8,479 bases of DNA from Gallionella sp. (GCA_024654105.1 JANLID010000062.1:1-8479); one strand, 5' to 3'. Positions 1 through 6,024 are shown, counted from the stretch's first letter. Numbers and translations are program-made. The notes: a model not told the origin generated them from the letters alone.

Positions 1-528
1 ACCGCCGAAGACCACCACATCGCGCGCATGGCTGCAGTGGCGCTCGGCCTTACCGTGCTGGAGAACGCCATTCCCTCGCCGCTGCCCGGGGTAAAGCCGG
101 GGCTGGCCAACATTGTTACGCTCATCGTGCTGGCGCGCTACGGCTGGCGCACGGCAGCCTGGGTGTCGCTGTTGCGCGTGGTGGCGGGCAGCCTGCTGTT
201 CGGCAACTTCCTCGCGCCGGGTTTCTTCCTCAGCCTGTCCGGTGCGATATGCAGCTTGCTGGTGCTGGCCTTTGCACAGCACCTGCCGTCACGCTGGTTC
301 GGCCCGGTCAGCCACAGCATCTATGCCGCCTTCGCACACATCACCGGGCAGATGCTGGTGGTGTATGTATGGCTGATTCCGCACGCCGGCATCGCCTATC
401 TCATACCCATTTTCGCAACCGCCGCCCTGGTATTCGGCGCGGTGAACGGCCTCATCGCGGCGCGTTTCATGGATAATACGAAAACTCACTCCCTCTCCCT
501 CGAAGGGGGAGGGTTGGGGAGGGGGTGA
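1..528 (+). CDS. Gx transporter family membrane protein (heptaprenyl diphosphate synthase component I-like), 5' end missing
   Basis: The reading frame is open from base 1, so the true start lies upstream; the ATG at 28 is internal, with TAEDHHIAR before it. The visible 175 residues are almost all hydrophobic membrane segments. The family's N-terminal signature follows the ATG: LENAIPSPLPGVKPGLANI, then a run of four to five helices. Members of this family (PF07456-type) were first named as a component of heptaprenyl diphosphate synthase, but many are thought to be small S-component-like transporters; the substrate is unknown. In other bacteria they often sit near apbE-type flavin transferase genes, which would lie off-window here. 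The last 13 residues (from about HSLSLEGGG) and the TGA stop are encoded by a dispersed G/C-rich repeat, so the native C-terminus was probably near AARFMDNTK. ubiX follows after 40 bases and may be co-transcribed. Confidence 0.8.
   Translation, partial: TAEDHHIARMAAVALGLTVLENAIPSPLPGVKPGLANIVTLIVLARYGWRTAAWVSLLRVVAGSLLFGNFLAPGFFLSLSGAICSLLVLAFAQHLPSRWFGPVSHSIYAAFAHITGQMLVVYVWLIPHAGIAYLIPIFATAALVFGAVNGLIAARFMDNTKTHSLSLEGGGLGRG
488..527. repeat. Dispersed C/T-G/A palindromic repeat overlapping the 3' end of the Gx gene
   Basis: A strand-asymmetric block of CCCTCTCCCT, a short CGAAG centre, then GGGGGAGGGTTGGGGAGGGGG. The arms can fold imperfectly (CTCCC against GGGAG). On the minus strand it reads CCCCCTCCCCAACCCTCCC, the familiar form of a repeat scattered through many beta- and gammaproteobacterial chromosomes; translated on that strand it gives the SPTLPLRGRG-type peptide often seen in false ORFs. 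It provides the stop codon of the upstream gene. Copy number in this genome cannot be seen from the window. Confidence 0.6.
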
Positions 529-553
529 AAATATCTCCTCTACTTAACATATT

Positions 554-557
554 GGAG
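554..557 (+). promoter_or_regulatory. Ribosome binding site of ubiX
   Basis: GGAG lies 11 bases before the GTG at 569 and supports that start. No ATG in the same frame offers a full-length alternative, because the GASG nucleotide-binding motif follows directly. Confidence 0.6.
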
Positions 558-568
558 CTAAACACCTC

Positions 569-1171
569 GTGAAAACGATCACCCTTGCCTTTACCGGAGC
601 CTCCGGCCTGCCCTACGGCATGCGCCTGCTGGAATGCCTGCTGCAAAGTGAACAACGCGTGCATCTGGTGTATTCGCAGGCCGCGCAGATCGTCGCCAAG
701 CAGGAACTGGATTTCACGCTGCCGAACCGCCCGCAGGATGCGGAACAATTGTTCGCCGAACGTTTTGGAAAATTCAGCGGTGAGCTGAAAGTGTTCGGCA
801 TCCAGGACTGGTACGCGCCGATGGCCTCCGGCTCCAACCCCGGCGACGCGATGGTGGTCTGCCCCTGCACCATGGGCACACTCGGCAAGATCGCCGGCGG
901 CATCGGCGACGACCTGATCGCCCGCGCCGCCGATGTGATGCTCAAGGAAAAACGCACGCTGATCCTGATGCCGCGCGAGATGCCGTTCTCCGCGATCCAT
1001 CTGGAGAACATGCTCAGGCTGTCGCATGCCGGCGCCGTCATCATGCCGCCCAACCCCGGCTTCTATCACCATCCGCAGAGCGTGCAGGATATTGTGGATT
1101 TCGTGGTGGCGCGGATACTCGATCATCTGGGGGTAGAGCAGACGTTGATGAAGCCTTGGGGCGAAGAGTAG
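569..1171 (+). CDS. ubiX: Flavin prenyltransferase UbiX
   Basis: UbiX transfers a dimethylallyl group to FMN to make prenylated FMN, the cofactor of UbiD decarboxylase in ubiquinone synthesis; it is a soluble cytoplasmic enzyme. The 200-residue product matches the family's usual length. Visible motifs are the flavin-binding TGASG at residues 9-13, ASGS at 86-89, CPCTMGTLGKIAGGIGDD at 98-115, R119 and K126 in the phosphate-binding helix region, PREMPFS at 135-141, and PGFYHHP with Y166 in the C-terminal active-site segment. The start is GTG at 569, supported by GGAG upstream and by the position of the GASG motif. It lies 40 bases after the Gx-family gene, so an operon is possible. No ubiD is present in the window. 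The gene is convergent with rayT and mutY; the REP elements lie between them. Confidence 0.95.
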   Translation: MKTITLAFTGASGLPYGMRLLECLLQSEQRVHLVYSQAAQIVAKQELDFTLPNRPQDAEQLFAERFGKFSGELKVFGIQDWYAPMASGSNPGDAMVVCPCTMGTLGKIAGGIGDDLIARAADVMLKEKRTLILMPREMPFSAIHLENMLRLSHAGAVIMPPNPGFYHHPQSVQDIVDFVVARILDHLGVEQTLMKPWGEE

Positions 1172-1178
1172 CGAGCAT

Positions 1179-1194
1179 GTAGGTTGGGTTGAGC
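1179..1194 (+). repeat. Partial REP-like element
   Basis: GTAGGTTGGGTTGAGC is the left half of the element at 1198-1229 with one base changed (GGTT for GGAT). It lies 20 bases upstream in the same orientation and has no matching right arm, so it is a decayed or truncated copy placed head to tail with the full one. Confidence 0.7.
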
Positions 1195-1197
1195 CCG

Positions 1198-1229
1198 CGT
1201 AGGATGGGTTGAGCGCAGCGATACCCATC
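1198..1229 (+). repeat. REP element, left inverted copy flanking rayT
   Basis: A 32-base element with the GTAG foot at 1199-1202, then a 7-base-pair hairpin (GATGGGT with ACCCATC) around a 13-base loop. It matches the reverse complement of 1785-1816 at 31 of 32 positions; the single difference is C/T in the loop. It overlaps the last two bases of the rayT stop codon. GTAG followed by an imperfect palindrome is the known target layout of REP-associated tyrosine transposases. Lying between convergent ubiX and rayT, its hairpin could also help stop or stabilise transcripts. Confidence 0.85.
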
Positions 1230-1770
1230 AATCAATACCCCGCCGCTCCCCGCATTCCAAATTCACACCCACGTCACCCGCCCAATCTTTTGGCAACGTG
1301 CCTGCCCGCACATAACGATGAAATGACGAATACGGCCAATCTGCCACGCACGACACCAATCCGTGCTTGACTGGATTGATGTGGATGTAATCGACATGCC
1401 GCGCGAAATCCGCTTCATCGCGGATAAGATGCTCCCAATATCGCCGCTGCCAGATTCCACGCTCACCTTTGCTTTGCCGACTATCCGAACGACGCTCGCC
1501 ATGCGGCAAGCCACGAGAGAACACTGTCTTAATCAATCGCCACCGTAACGCAAAATTGCTGTCTCCTTCAGGCAAGGTCCAGATGGTGTGCATGTGTTCC
1601 GGCAATATCACAATGGCATCGACTGCAAAGGGATAGCGTTCACGGGTATATTCAAAAGCGCTACGCAATGATGCGATGTGATCGATCAACAAAGATTGCG
1701 AACGGTCGGCCAGATTCACCGTGAAGAAGTAACTGGCTCCAGCAATGTCGCTGCGGCGATAGTTGGTCAT
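1228..1770 (-). CDS. rayT: REP-associated tyrosine transposase (RAYT, IS200/Y1 family)
   Basis: A 180-residue single-domain HUH nuclease of the TnpA_REP type, which cuts single-stranded REP hairpins. The sequence shows the histidine pair as PEHMHTIW (H59 and H61), the GIWQRRYWEH segment near 105-114, and DYIHINPVKHGLV with the likely nucleophile Y128. It has the family's normal length and no internal stop or frameshift, so it appears intact. The ATG at 1768-1770 is the first in frame and starts the usual MTNYRRSDIAGASYFFTVNL block; no clear Shine-Dalgarno precedes it. It sits between two REP elements in inverted orientation, and its stop codon touches the left one. The frame lies just downstream of mutY on the same strand, so read-through from mutY is one possible source of expression. 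Such genes are usually treated as domesticated relatives of IS200/IS605 transposases; whether this one is still active cannot be told from sequence. Confidence 0.93.
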   Translation of the reverse strand: MTNYRRSDIAGASYFFTVNLADRSQSLLIDHIASLRSAFEYTRERYPFAVDAIVILPEHMHTIWTLPEGDSNFALRWRLIKTVFSRGLPHGERRSDSRQSKGERGIWQRRYWEHLIRDEADFARHVDYIHINPVKHGLVSCVADWPYSSFHRYVRAGTLPKDWAGDVGVNLECGERRGID

Positions 1771-1784
1771 GTGGGCATGATAAC

Positions 1785-1816
1785 GATGGGTATCGCTACG
1801 CTCAACCCATCCTACG
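1785..1816 (-). repeat. REP element, right inverted copy flanking rayT
   Basis: Reverse complement of 1198-1229 with one mismatch; the GTAG foot is at 1812-1815 on the minus strand, so the two GTAG tetranucleotides sit at the outer ends of the pair. It lies 14 bases upstream of the rayT start codon and contains the final four codons (R-R-M-G) and TGA of mutY. The hairpin stem is again GATGGGT/ACCCATC. Confidence 0.85.
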
Positions 1817-2842
1817 ATTGAGTTCTTTCAGCAAGCTGCGCACCGGCGCCGGTATCGCCGCCTGCAACGACTCCTCCACATCCAGCCACACACTGCCGGG
1901 TTGCGCAGCATGCAAAGGTTTACGCGAGAGCTGAATCCTCAGCGGCGTGATGCGCAGCTTGAAGTGCGTGAAGATGTGGGTGAATGTCTCCAGCCTTTCT
2001 CCGTGACTCGCAGCCATTCCGCTGCGCACAAACCAGTCCCTTGCTGCGCCTTCATCATCGAACTGCGGCGGACACCACAGCCCGCCCCAGATGCCGCTGC
2101 CGGGTCGTTTCTCCAGCAGGATATCGTTGCCGTGCATCAGCAGCAGAAAGGTGGCGTGTTTTTCCGGAACGGCTTTGCGCGAGCGCGGGGTGGGCAATTC
2201 AGGCACGCGATTGGTTTGACAGGCGATACAGCCGGCTTGCACGGGGCACTCGTCGCACTTCGGCCTACTGCGCGTGCAGACGGTGGCCCCAATGTCCATC
2301 AGCGCCTGCGTGTAGCTGGTGATATCGTGTTGCGGCAGCAGCGCTTCGGCCTGTTGCCAAAGTTTCTCCTCCACAACTTTATTTCCCGTCCATCCTGCGA
2401 TGCCGCAGTAGCGCGCCAGCACGCGCTTGACGTTGCCGTCCAGTATCGCGCGGCGCTCGTGATAAGCCAGCGCGCAGATCGCGGCGGCGGTGGAGCGGCC
2501 GATGCCGGGGAGTTCGAGGATCTGTTCGAAGTCGTGCGGGAATTCACCGCTATATTGCTCGACGATGATCTGTGCAGTCGCATGCAGGTTGCGTCCGCGC
2601 GCGTAGTAGCCGAGGCCGCTCCAGTGCGTCAGCACTTCGTCTTCGCTGGCGGCGGCGAGTGCCGCGATGGTCGGGAACGACGCGGTGAAGCGCTGGTAAT
2701 ACGGGATGACGGTGGCAACCTGGGTCTGTTGCAGCATGATCTCGGACAGCCATACGCAGTAGGCATCGGCACCCTGCCACGGCAAATTGTGGCGACCATG
2801 CTGGCGTTGCCAGCGGATCAGGCGGGAGGTGAAACTGCCCAC
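1802..2842 (-). CDS. mutY: A/G-specific adenine glycosylase MutY
   Basis: MutY removes adenine mispaired with 8-oxoguanine in DNA. The 346-residue product has the catalytic glutamate E34 in LSEIMLQQTQV, GLGYYARGRNLH at 76-87, the helix-hairpin-helix LPGIGRSTAAAI at 111-122 and the catalytic aspartate D135 in LDGNVKR. The iron-sulphur cluster ligands are C189, C196, C199 and C205 (C-x6-C-x2-C-x5-C). A C-terminal NUDIX-like domain for 8-oxoG recognition contains LLEKRPGSGIWGGLWCPP and FTHIFTHFKLRI. The start is GTG at 2842-2840: the family's N-terminal RLIRWQRQHGR block follows at once, and GAGGGGG lies 11 bases upstream. That GTG shares its first base with the asmA TAG stop, which suggests translational coupling. 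The natural end is probably IPAPVRSLLKELN; the last residues RRMG come from the REP at 1785-1816. Confidence 0.96.
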   Translation of the reverse strand: MGSFTSRLIRWQRQHGRHNLPWQGADAYCVWLSEIMLQQTQVATVIPYYQRFTASFPTIAALAAASEDEVLTHWSGLGYYARGRNLHATAQIIVEQYSGEFPHDFEQILELPGIGRSTAAAICALAYHERRAILDGNVKRVLARYCGIAGWTGNKVVEEKLWQQAEALLPQHDITSYTQALMDIGATVCTRSRPKCDECPVQAGCIACQTNRVPELPTPRSRKAVPEKHATFLLLMHGNDILLEKRPGSGIWGGLWCPPQFDDEGAARDWFVRSGMAASHGERLETFTHIFTHFKLRITPLRIQLSRKPLHAAQPGSVWLDVEESLQAAIPAPVRSLLKELNRRMG

Positions 2843-4434
2843 TAGCGGAACAGCCCCCTCAGTCTGCCATTTACGCTGCCCTGATACAAACTGGCAGACA
2901 GCGGCGCAAGATTCGCCTGACCGCTGCGTGCCTTGATGTCCAGCCGTACATTGCTGGATTTGATATTCACCACCTTGAGCAAACCGATACGCAGGCTGCC
3001 GGCCAGATTGAGCTTGCGCAATGCAGACAGGTCGAGCGGCTGCTCCGCTTCGGCAGATTCTGGCGAAGCGGCTTTCGCTTCGCCTGCCGATTTTTTCGGC
3101 AGGTACAGGTCAGCGTCGAGCTGGTCAACATCCACGTCGAAGCGGATCGCCGGCTCGGCAAACCCTCTCACGCCTATCCTGGCCTTGACCTGACTTTGCA
3201 GCAGACCACCCGCCAGGTTCGCCTGTACGGTTTCCTTGGCGGCATCGACTTGCATATTGCCTTTCAGCTCGCTGTTCACAGATTTGCCGGGCAGCCTGTC
3301 GCCGGTGGCATTCAGCGCCAGCACAAGGTTGGAAAGGTTGAATTGCTGCGCTTCGACATTGCCGGACAACGGCGAGGTGAGTCTCACCTTGAACGCCTGC
3401 TCCGGCTGTTTCATATCCAGATCGAGCGTCATGGCGCTGACCCTGAATGATTTCGCATCACCCTCCACGCCGGGCAGTGACAGGATTGCGGTGATCTTGC
3501 CGGAGGCGTCGTCCAGCTTGACATTCAGCGTCAGCTTGTCGCCGGAGAATTTGCCTTTGGTGAGGCTCAGCGCGGGCGCGTCCAGCGTGGCCTCGAAGTT
3601 GTCTTTCGCCTTCATTCCCGTTGCATTCAGGGTGAACTTTTTTGCGCCGAATTCCTGCGCGGACCAATCTGCGTTGGCATCGCCACTGGCCTTCAGCTTG
3701 AGGTTGCTGATGCCGAGCGCCGTGCCGCCAGCCTGCAGATCCAATCCCTCCAGACGGCAGGACTGCTTGTCCAGATCGAAAGTCAAGGTGGTTTGCAGTT
3801 GGGTGGCGATGTCCAGTCTTGGCTGATTGGCTTGCACAGAGGCCGACAGATCGATCTTACCCGGCACGCCGTTGGCGATGCGTCCGGTATGCAGGTTCAA
3901 ATCCTTGATGGCGTATTGCGCGCCGCTGGCTTCATCGCGATAAGTCAGGCTGGTTTTTTCGATGGACACGGCGGCGATGTCGAACCCGACCGGCGGCCTG
4001 TCGCCCGTTTTCTTCGCTGCTGTTTTTTCCTCTTGGCTGCCGAGCAGGTCGTCGATGTTGGTCGTGCCGTCCTTGCGTTTGACCAGCGTGGCTTGCAGGC
4101 CGCTCACCGCCACTTCAGCCACCATCGCCTGCCCGGAGAATAGCGGCAGCAACGCCAGTGAAACGCGCGCCGAATCGATCGCGGCAAACTGTTTGTCGCT
4201 GTTGAACTCGGATAGCGACGCCTTGCCGACATTTGCGCCGATATTCGGGAAGAACGACAGCGTGATGTCGCCATCGAGGCGCAGGTCGCGCTGCTTGTTC
4301 TCCTTCACCGCCTTGATGACCCGATTCTTGTAATCGTTCGGATCGAAGGTTGCCGCCACGTATACCACGCCTGCCGCAACGATGCCAACCACGGCACTCG
4401 TACCCAGCAAACCGTATTTGAGGATTTTATTCAT
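2842..4434 (-). CDS. asmA: AsmA family protein, shortened at the C-terminus
   Basis: AsmA-like proteins are inner-membrane-anchored periplasmic proteins linked to outer-membrane assembly and lipid transport. The 530-residue product has a single N-terminal membrane anchor at about 5-28, followed by the AsmA entry block FDPNDYKNRVIKAVKENKQRD and LDGDITLSFFPNIGANVGKA. GLQATLVKRKDGTTNIDDLL follows near residue 111. Repeating beta-strand-rich segments make up most of the rest, with an Ala/Glu/Lys-rich linker at about 447-466. The protein ends abruptly after SASLYQGSVNGRLRGLFR. In full-length relatives the chain continues for roughly 100-200 residues, including the NG-x-DG-x-GINLA-x-LR hallmark, which is absent here. 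No remnant appears in another frame, because mutY begins at the stop codon. The start is ATG at 4434 with GGAGGGG five bases upstream and a TATAAT box 41 bases before it. Function of the shortened form is unknown. Confidence 0.85.
   Translation of the reverse strand: MNKILKYGLLGTSAVVGIVAAGVVYVAATFDPNDYKNRVIKAVKENKQRDLRLDGDITLSFFPNIGANVGKASLSEFNSDKQFAAIDSARVSLALLPLFSGQAMVAEVAVSGLQATLVKRKDGTTNIDDLLGSQEEKTAAKKTGDRPPVGFDIAAVSIEKTSLTYRDEASGAQYAIKDLNLHTGRIANGVPGKIDLSASVQANQPRLDIATQLQTTLTFDLDKQSCRLEGLDLQAGGTALGISNLKLKASGDANADWSAQEFGAKKFTLNATGMKAKDNFEATLDAPALSLTKGKFSGDKLTLNVKLDDASGKITAILSLPGVEGDAKSFRVSAMTLDLDMKQPEQAFKVRLTSPLSGNVEAQQFNLSNLVLALNATGDRLPGKSVNSELKGNMQVDAAKETVQANLAGGLLQSQVKARIGVRGFAEPAIRFDVDVDQLDADLYLPKKSAGEAKAASPESAEAEQPLDLSALRKLNLAGSLRIGLLKVVNIKSSNVRLDIKARSGQANLAPLSASLYQGSVNGRLRGLFR
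2854..2860 (-). promoter_or_regulatory. Ribosome binding site of mutY inside asmA
   Basis: GAGGGGG on the minus strand, 11 bases before the GTG start of mutY and within the last codons of asmA. It supports the GTG as the real start and re-initiation after asmA translation. Confidence 0.5.
3062..3102. other. Two abutting perfect hairpins inside the asmA linker
   Basis: GGCGAAGCG (3062-3070) pairs exactly with CGCTTCGCC (3076-3084) around a 5-base loop. CTGCCGA (3084-3090) pairs exactly with TCGGCAG (3096-3102) around five T residues. The stems share base 3084. In the asmA message they fall in codons about 445-458, the Ala/Glu/Lys-rich linker. On the plus strand the first stem is followed six bases later by T6, which resembles an antisense terminator, but no plus-strand transcript is otherwise supported here. 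Confidence 0.5.
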
Positions 4435-4439
4435 GTCCG

Positions 4440-4446
4440 CCCCTCC
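4440..4446 (-). promoter_or_regulatory. Ribosome binding site of asmA
   Basis: GGAGGGG on the minus strand, five bases before the ATG at 4434-4432. Confidence 0.65.
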
Positions 4447-4475
4447 GCTGAGAGATTGGGATAGAAGACGAAGGA

Positions 4476-4481
4476 ATTATA
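4476..4481 (-). promoter_or_regulatory. -10 box for asmA-mutY
   Basis: Exact TATAAT on the minus strand, 41 bases upstream of the asmA ATG. The best -35 match at a 16-base spacing is TTTCGC (4498-4503), which is weak. It lies in the 92-base gap between hemN and asmA, so asmA-mutY can be transcribed independently of hemN. Confidence 0.45.
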
Positions 4482-4508
4482 GCGGAGCATGCGCAGGGCG
4501 AAACGCAT

Positions 4509-4523
4509 CGCGGTTCCGCCGCG
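4509..4523 (-). terminator. Weak hairpin just after hemN
   Basis: CGCGG and CCGCG form a 5-base-pair GC stem around five bases, starting three bases beyond the hemN stop. No T-run follows on the minus strand, so it is at best an imperfect terminator; it may only be a GC-rich coincidence. Confidence 0.2.
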
Positions 4524-4526
4524 GAT

Positions 4527-5921
4527 CTATATCACTTTCGAGTAGCGCGCATGCTCGGTGCGCGTGCGCAGATACTTGTCGAAGATCATGCAGATGTTGC
4601 GGATCAACATGCGCCCCTTCGGCGTGACACTGATCCATTGCGGGGAAATTTCCAGCAGCCCTTCGCGCTCGTATTCGCGCAGCTCTTCCATTTCGGTGGC
4701 GAAATACTGGTCGAAGTCGATCAGGTAGGCAATGTTGAACGACTCCTTGGAAAGCTCGAAGTGGCACATCAACGCCTGGATGATGGCGCGGCGCACCAGG
4801 TCGTCGGCATTCAGTTCCAGACCGCGCATGATGGGCAATTGATCCCGGTCCAGCGCGTCGTAATAGTCTTCCAGTTCGCGGTAGTTCTGGCTGTAGGTCG
4901 GGCCGATTTTCCCGATGGCGCTGACGCCGAGCGCGACCAGATCGCAATCGGAATGAGTGGAGTAACCCTGGAAATTCCGATGCAGCCGACCCTGGCGTTG
5001 CGCCACGGCGAGTTCGTCCTCCGGCTTGGCGAAGTGATCCATGCCGATATACACATAGCCCGCCCCGGTCAGTTTGTCCACCGCCATGCTGAGAATGTCC
5101 AGCTTCACCTGCGGCGCAGGCAAATCTTCTTCGTGAATGCGCCGTTGCGGCTTGAAGACGGTCGGCATGTGCGCGTAGTTGTAGATCGACAAACGGTCGG
5201 GATTTGCCGCAATAATCTTGTCCAGCGTCGTGCCAAAGCCTTTAAGCGTTTGTTTTGGCAGGCCGTAGATCAGGTCGATGCTGACCGACTTGAAGCCGTT
5301 GGCGCGCGCGGCATGGATGATGCGCAGGGTCTCTTCCTCGCTTTGAATGCGGTTCACCGCGCGCTGCACCTCGGCGTCGAAATCCTGCACGCCGATGCTG
5401 ATGCGGTTGAAGCCTTCCTTGCCGAGCAGCGCGATGGTTGCGTCGCTTACCTTGCGCGGATCGATCTCGATGGAGTATTCGCCGTCTTCCACCAGTTTGA
5501 AATGCTGGCGTATCACCGCCATGATCCGGCGAATTTCATCATCGCTCATGAAGGTCGGCGTGCCGCCGCCGAAGTGCAATTGCTCGACCACTTGCCGCGA
5601 CCCGAGCAACTTCGCCTGCATGTCCATTTCCTTGAGCAGGTAATTCACATATTCGGCAGACTTGCTGCGATCCTTGGTGATCACCTTGTTGCAGGCGCAG
5701 TAGAAGCACAGCGTATTGCAGAACGGAATGTGGATATACAGCGACAGCGGGCGGGCGATGCCGCCGATCTCGCGTTTTGCCACCCATTCCTTGTAACTTT
5801 CCGCGTTGAACGCCTCAATGAAGCGGTCCGCAGTAGGATAGGAGGTGTAGCGCGGGCCGTTTTTATCCAGCCGGCGTATCAGCTCCAGATCCACGACCAG
5901 TTGATTGACCGGCTCATTCAT
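4527..5921 (-). CDS. hemN: Oxygen-independent coproporphyrinogen III oxidase HemN
   Basis: HemN is a radical SAM enzyme that oxidatively decarboxylates coproporphyrinogen III to protoporphyrinogen IX without oxygen, replacing HemF when oxygen is scarce. The 464-residue product is close to the E. coli length. It has the family N-terminal PRYTSYPTADRF, the radical SAM cluster motif C68-x3-C72-x2-C75 with the HemN-typical extra C77 (CNTLCFYCAC), HFGGGTPTF at 116-124, EIDPRKV, NRISIGVQDF, IDLIYGLPKQT and the HemN-specific YIGMDHFAKP. The C-terminal HemN domain (RAIIQALMCHFEL) is complete. This distinguishes it from HemW, which lacks the N-terminal block and these C-terminal features. ATG at 5921 has G6 six bases upstream. 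The gene diverges from fnr, with an FNR box 56 bases upstream, so oxygen-limited induction is expected. Confidence 0.97.
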   Translation of the reverse strand: MNEPVNQLVVDLELIRRLDKNGPRYTSYPTADRFIEAFNAESYKEWVAKREIGGIARPLSLYIHIPFCNTLCFYCACNKVITKDRSKSAEYVNYLLKEMDMQAKLLGSRQVVEQLHFGGGTPTFMSDDEIRRIMAVIRQHFKLVEDGEYSIEIDPRKVSDATIALLGKEGFNRISIGVQDFDAEVQRAVNRIQSEEETLRIIHAARANGFKSVSIDLIYGLPKQTLKGFGTTLDKIIAANPDRLSIYNYAHMPTVFKPQRRIHEEDLPAPQVKLDILSMAVDKLTGAGYVYIGMDHFAKPEDELAVAQRQGRLHRNFQGYSTHSDCDLVALGVSAIGKIGPTYSQNYRELEDYYDALDRDQLPIMRGLELNADDLVRRAIIQALMCHFELSKESFNIAYLIDFDQYFATEMEELREYEREGLLEISPQWISVTPKGRMLIRNICMIFDKYLRTRTEHARYSKVI

Positions 5922-5927
5922 AAAATA

Positions 5928-5933
5928 CCCCCC
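5928..5933 (-). promoter_or_regulatory. Ribosome binding site of hemN
   Basis: GGGGGG on the minus strand, six bases before the hemN ATG. It is not a textbook sequence but is well spaced. Confidence 0.4.
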
Positions 5934-5947
5934 GCAACATGTCTTGT

Positions 5948-5953
5948 ATTATG
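5948..5953 (-). promoter_or_regulatory. -10 box of the hemN promoter
   Basis: CATAAT on the minus strand, 23 bases downstream of the FNR box. A start point about seven bases on (near 5941) puts the FNR-box centre about 42 bases upstream, the spacing of class II FNR-activated promoters. No good -35 hexamer is needed or seen. Confidence 0.5.
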
Positions 5954-5976
5954 CCGACTGTCCACCCGTTACCGGT

Positions 5977-5990
5977 TTGATATATGTCAA
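5977..5990. promoter_or_regulatory. FNR/Anr box in the hemN-fnr divergent spacer
   Basis: TTGAT-ATAT-GTCAA differs from the TTGAT-N4-ATCAA consensus at one position. It is the only strong match in the spacer. For hemN it lies at about -42 from the predicted start point, an activating position. For fnr it lies close upstream of a TAAAAT box and could serve autoregulation. The binding protein is likely the product of the adjacent gene. Confidence 0.7.
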
Positions 5991-6008
5991 GATTCATGTC
6001 ACACTTAA

Positions 6009-6014
6009 TAAAAT
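6009..6014 (+). promoter_or_regulatory. Possible -10 box of fnr
   Basis: TAAAAT in the A/T-rich stretch just before the fnr ATG, 18 bases after the FNR box. A transcript from here would begin within a few bases of the ATG at 6025, giving almost no leader; this fits either a different promoter or the later GTG start at 6076. Confidence 0.25.
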
Positions 6015-6024
6015 AAAACAACAA

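Larger units (their letters stand above)
1198..1816 (-). mobile_element. REP-rayT cassette: transposase gene bounded by inverted REPs
   Basis: The 619-base unit consists of rayT with a full REP at each end in inverted orientation, the two copies differing by one base. The near identity, the placement at both gene borders and the reading of the mutY stop from the right copy suggest that the unit, or its REPs, arrived as a piece between ubiX and mutY. I see no direct target duplication, as expected for Y1 enzymes, which normally make none. The cassette boundary is inferred from the repeats. Confidence 0.6.

Noticed and set aside
467..1231. 254-codon minus-strand open frame across ubiX
   Set aside because: It is antisense to ubiX and ends in the SPTLPLRGRG peptide that comes from the dispersed repeat at 488-527, a common source of false ORFs.
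1198..1816. CRISPR-like or classical IS element with terminal inverted repeats
   Set aside because: There is no spacer-repeat array, and the enzyme is a Y1 HUH transposase rather than a DDE type; the inverted repeats are REP hairpins with GTAG feet, not DDE transposon ends.
1901..2845. 314-codon open frame antisense to mutY
   Set aside because: A shadow of mutY with Arg/Ala/Gly-rich composition and no motif.
2842..2910. Frameshift as the cause of the short AsmA
   Set aside because: No continuation of AsmA is seen in the other frames; the following bases encode the correct N-terminus of MutY, so a deletion or natural short form fits better than a frameshift.
3062..3096. Rho-independent terminator on the plus strand (9-bp stem followed by T6)
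   Set aside because: It lies inside asmA, which is read on the other strand, with no plus-strand gene upstream to end; kept only as a hairpin observation.
4551..6008. Long open frame of 485 codons antisense to hemN
   Set aside because: It mirrors hemN almost exactly, is rich in His/Arg/Val/Ala as expected from the complement of GC-rich codons, and matches no family; HemN itself is certain.
5905..6024. Upstream extension of the fnr frame (ATG at 5905)
   Set aside because: The added 40 residues overlap the hemN start antisense and run through the promoter region and FNR box; they do not resemble an FNR N-terminus.
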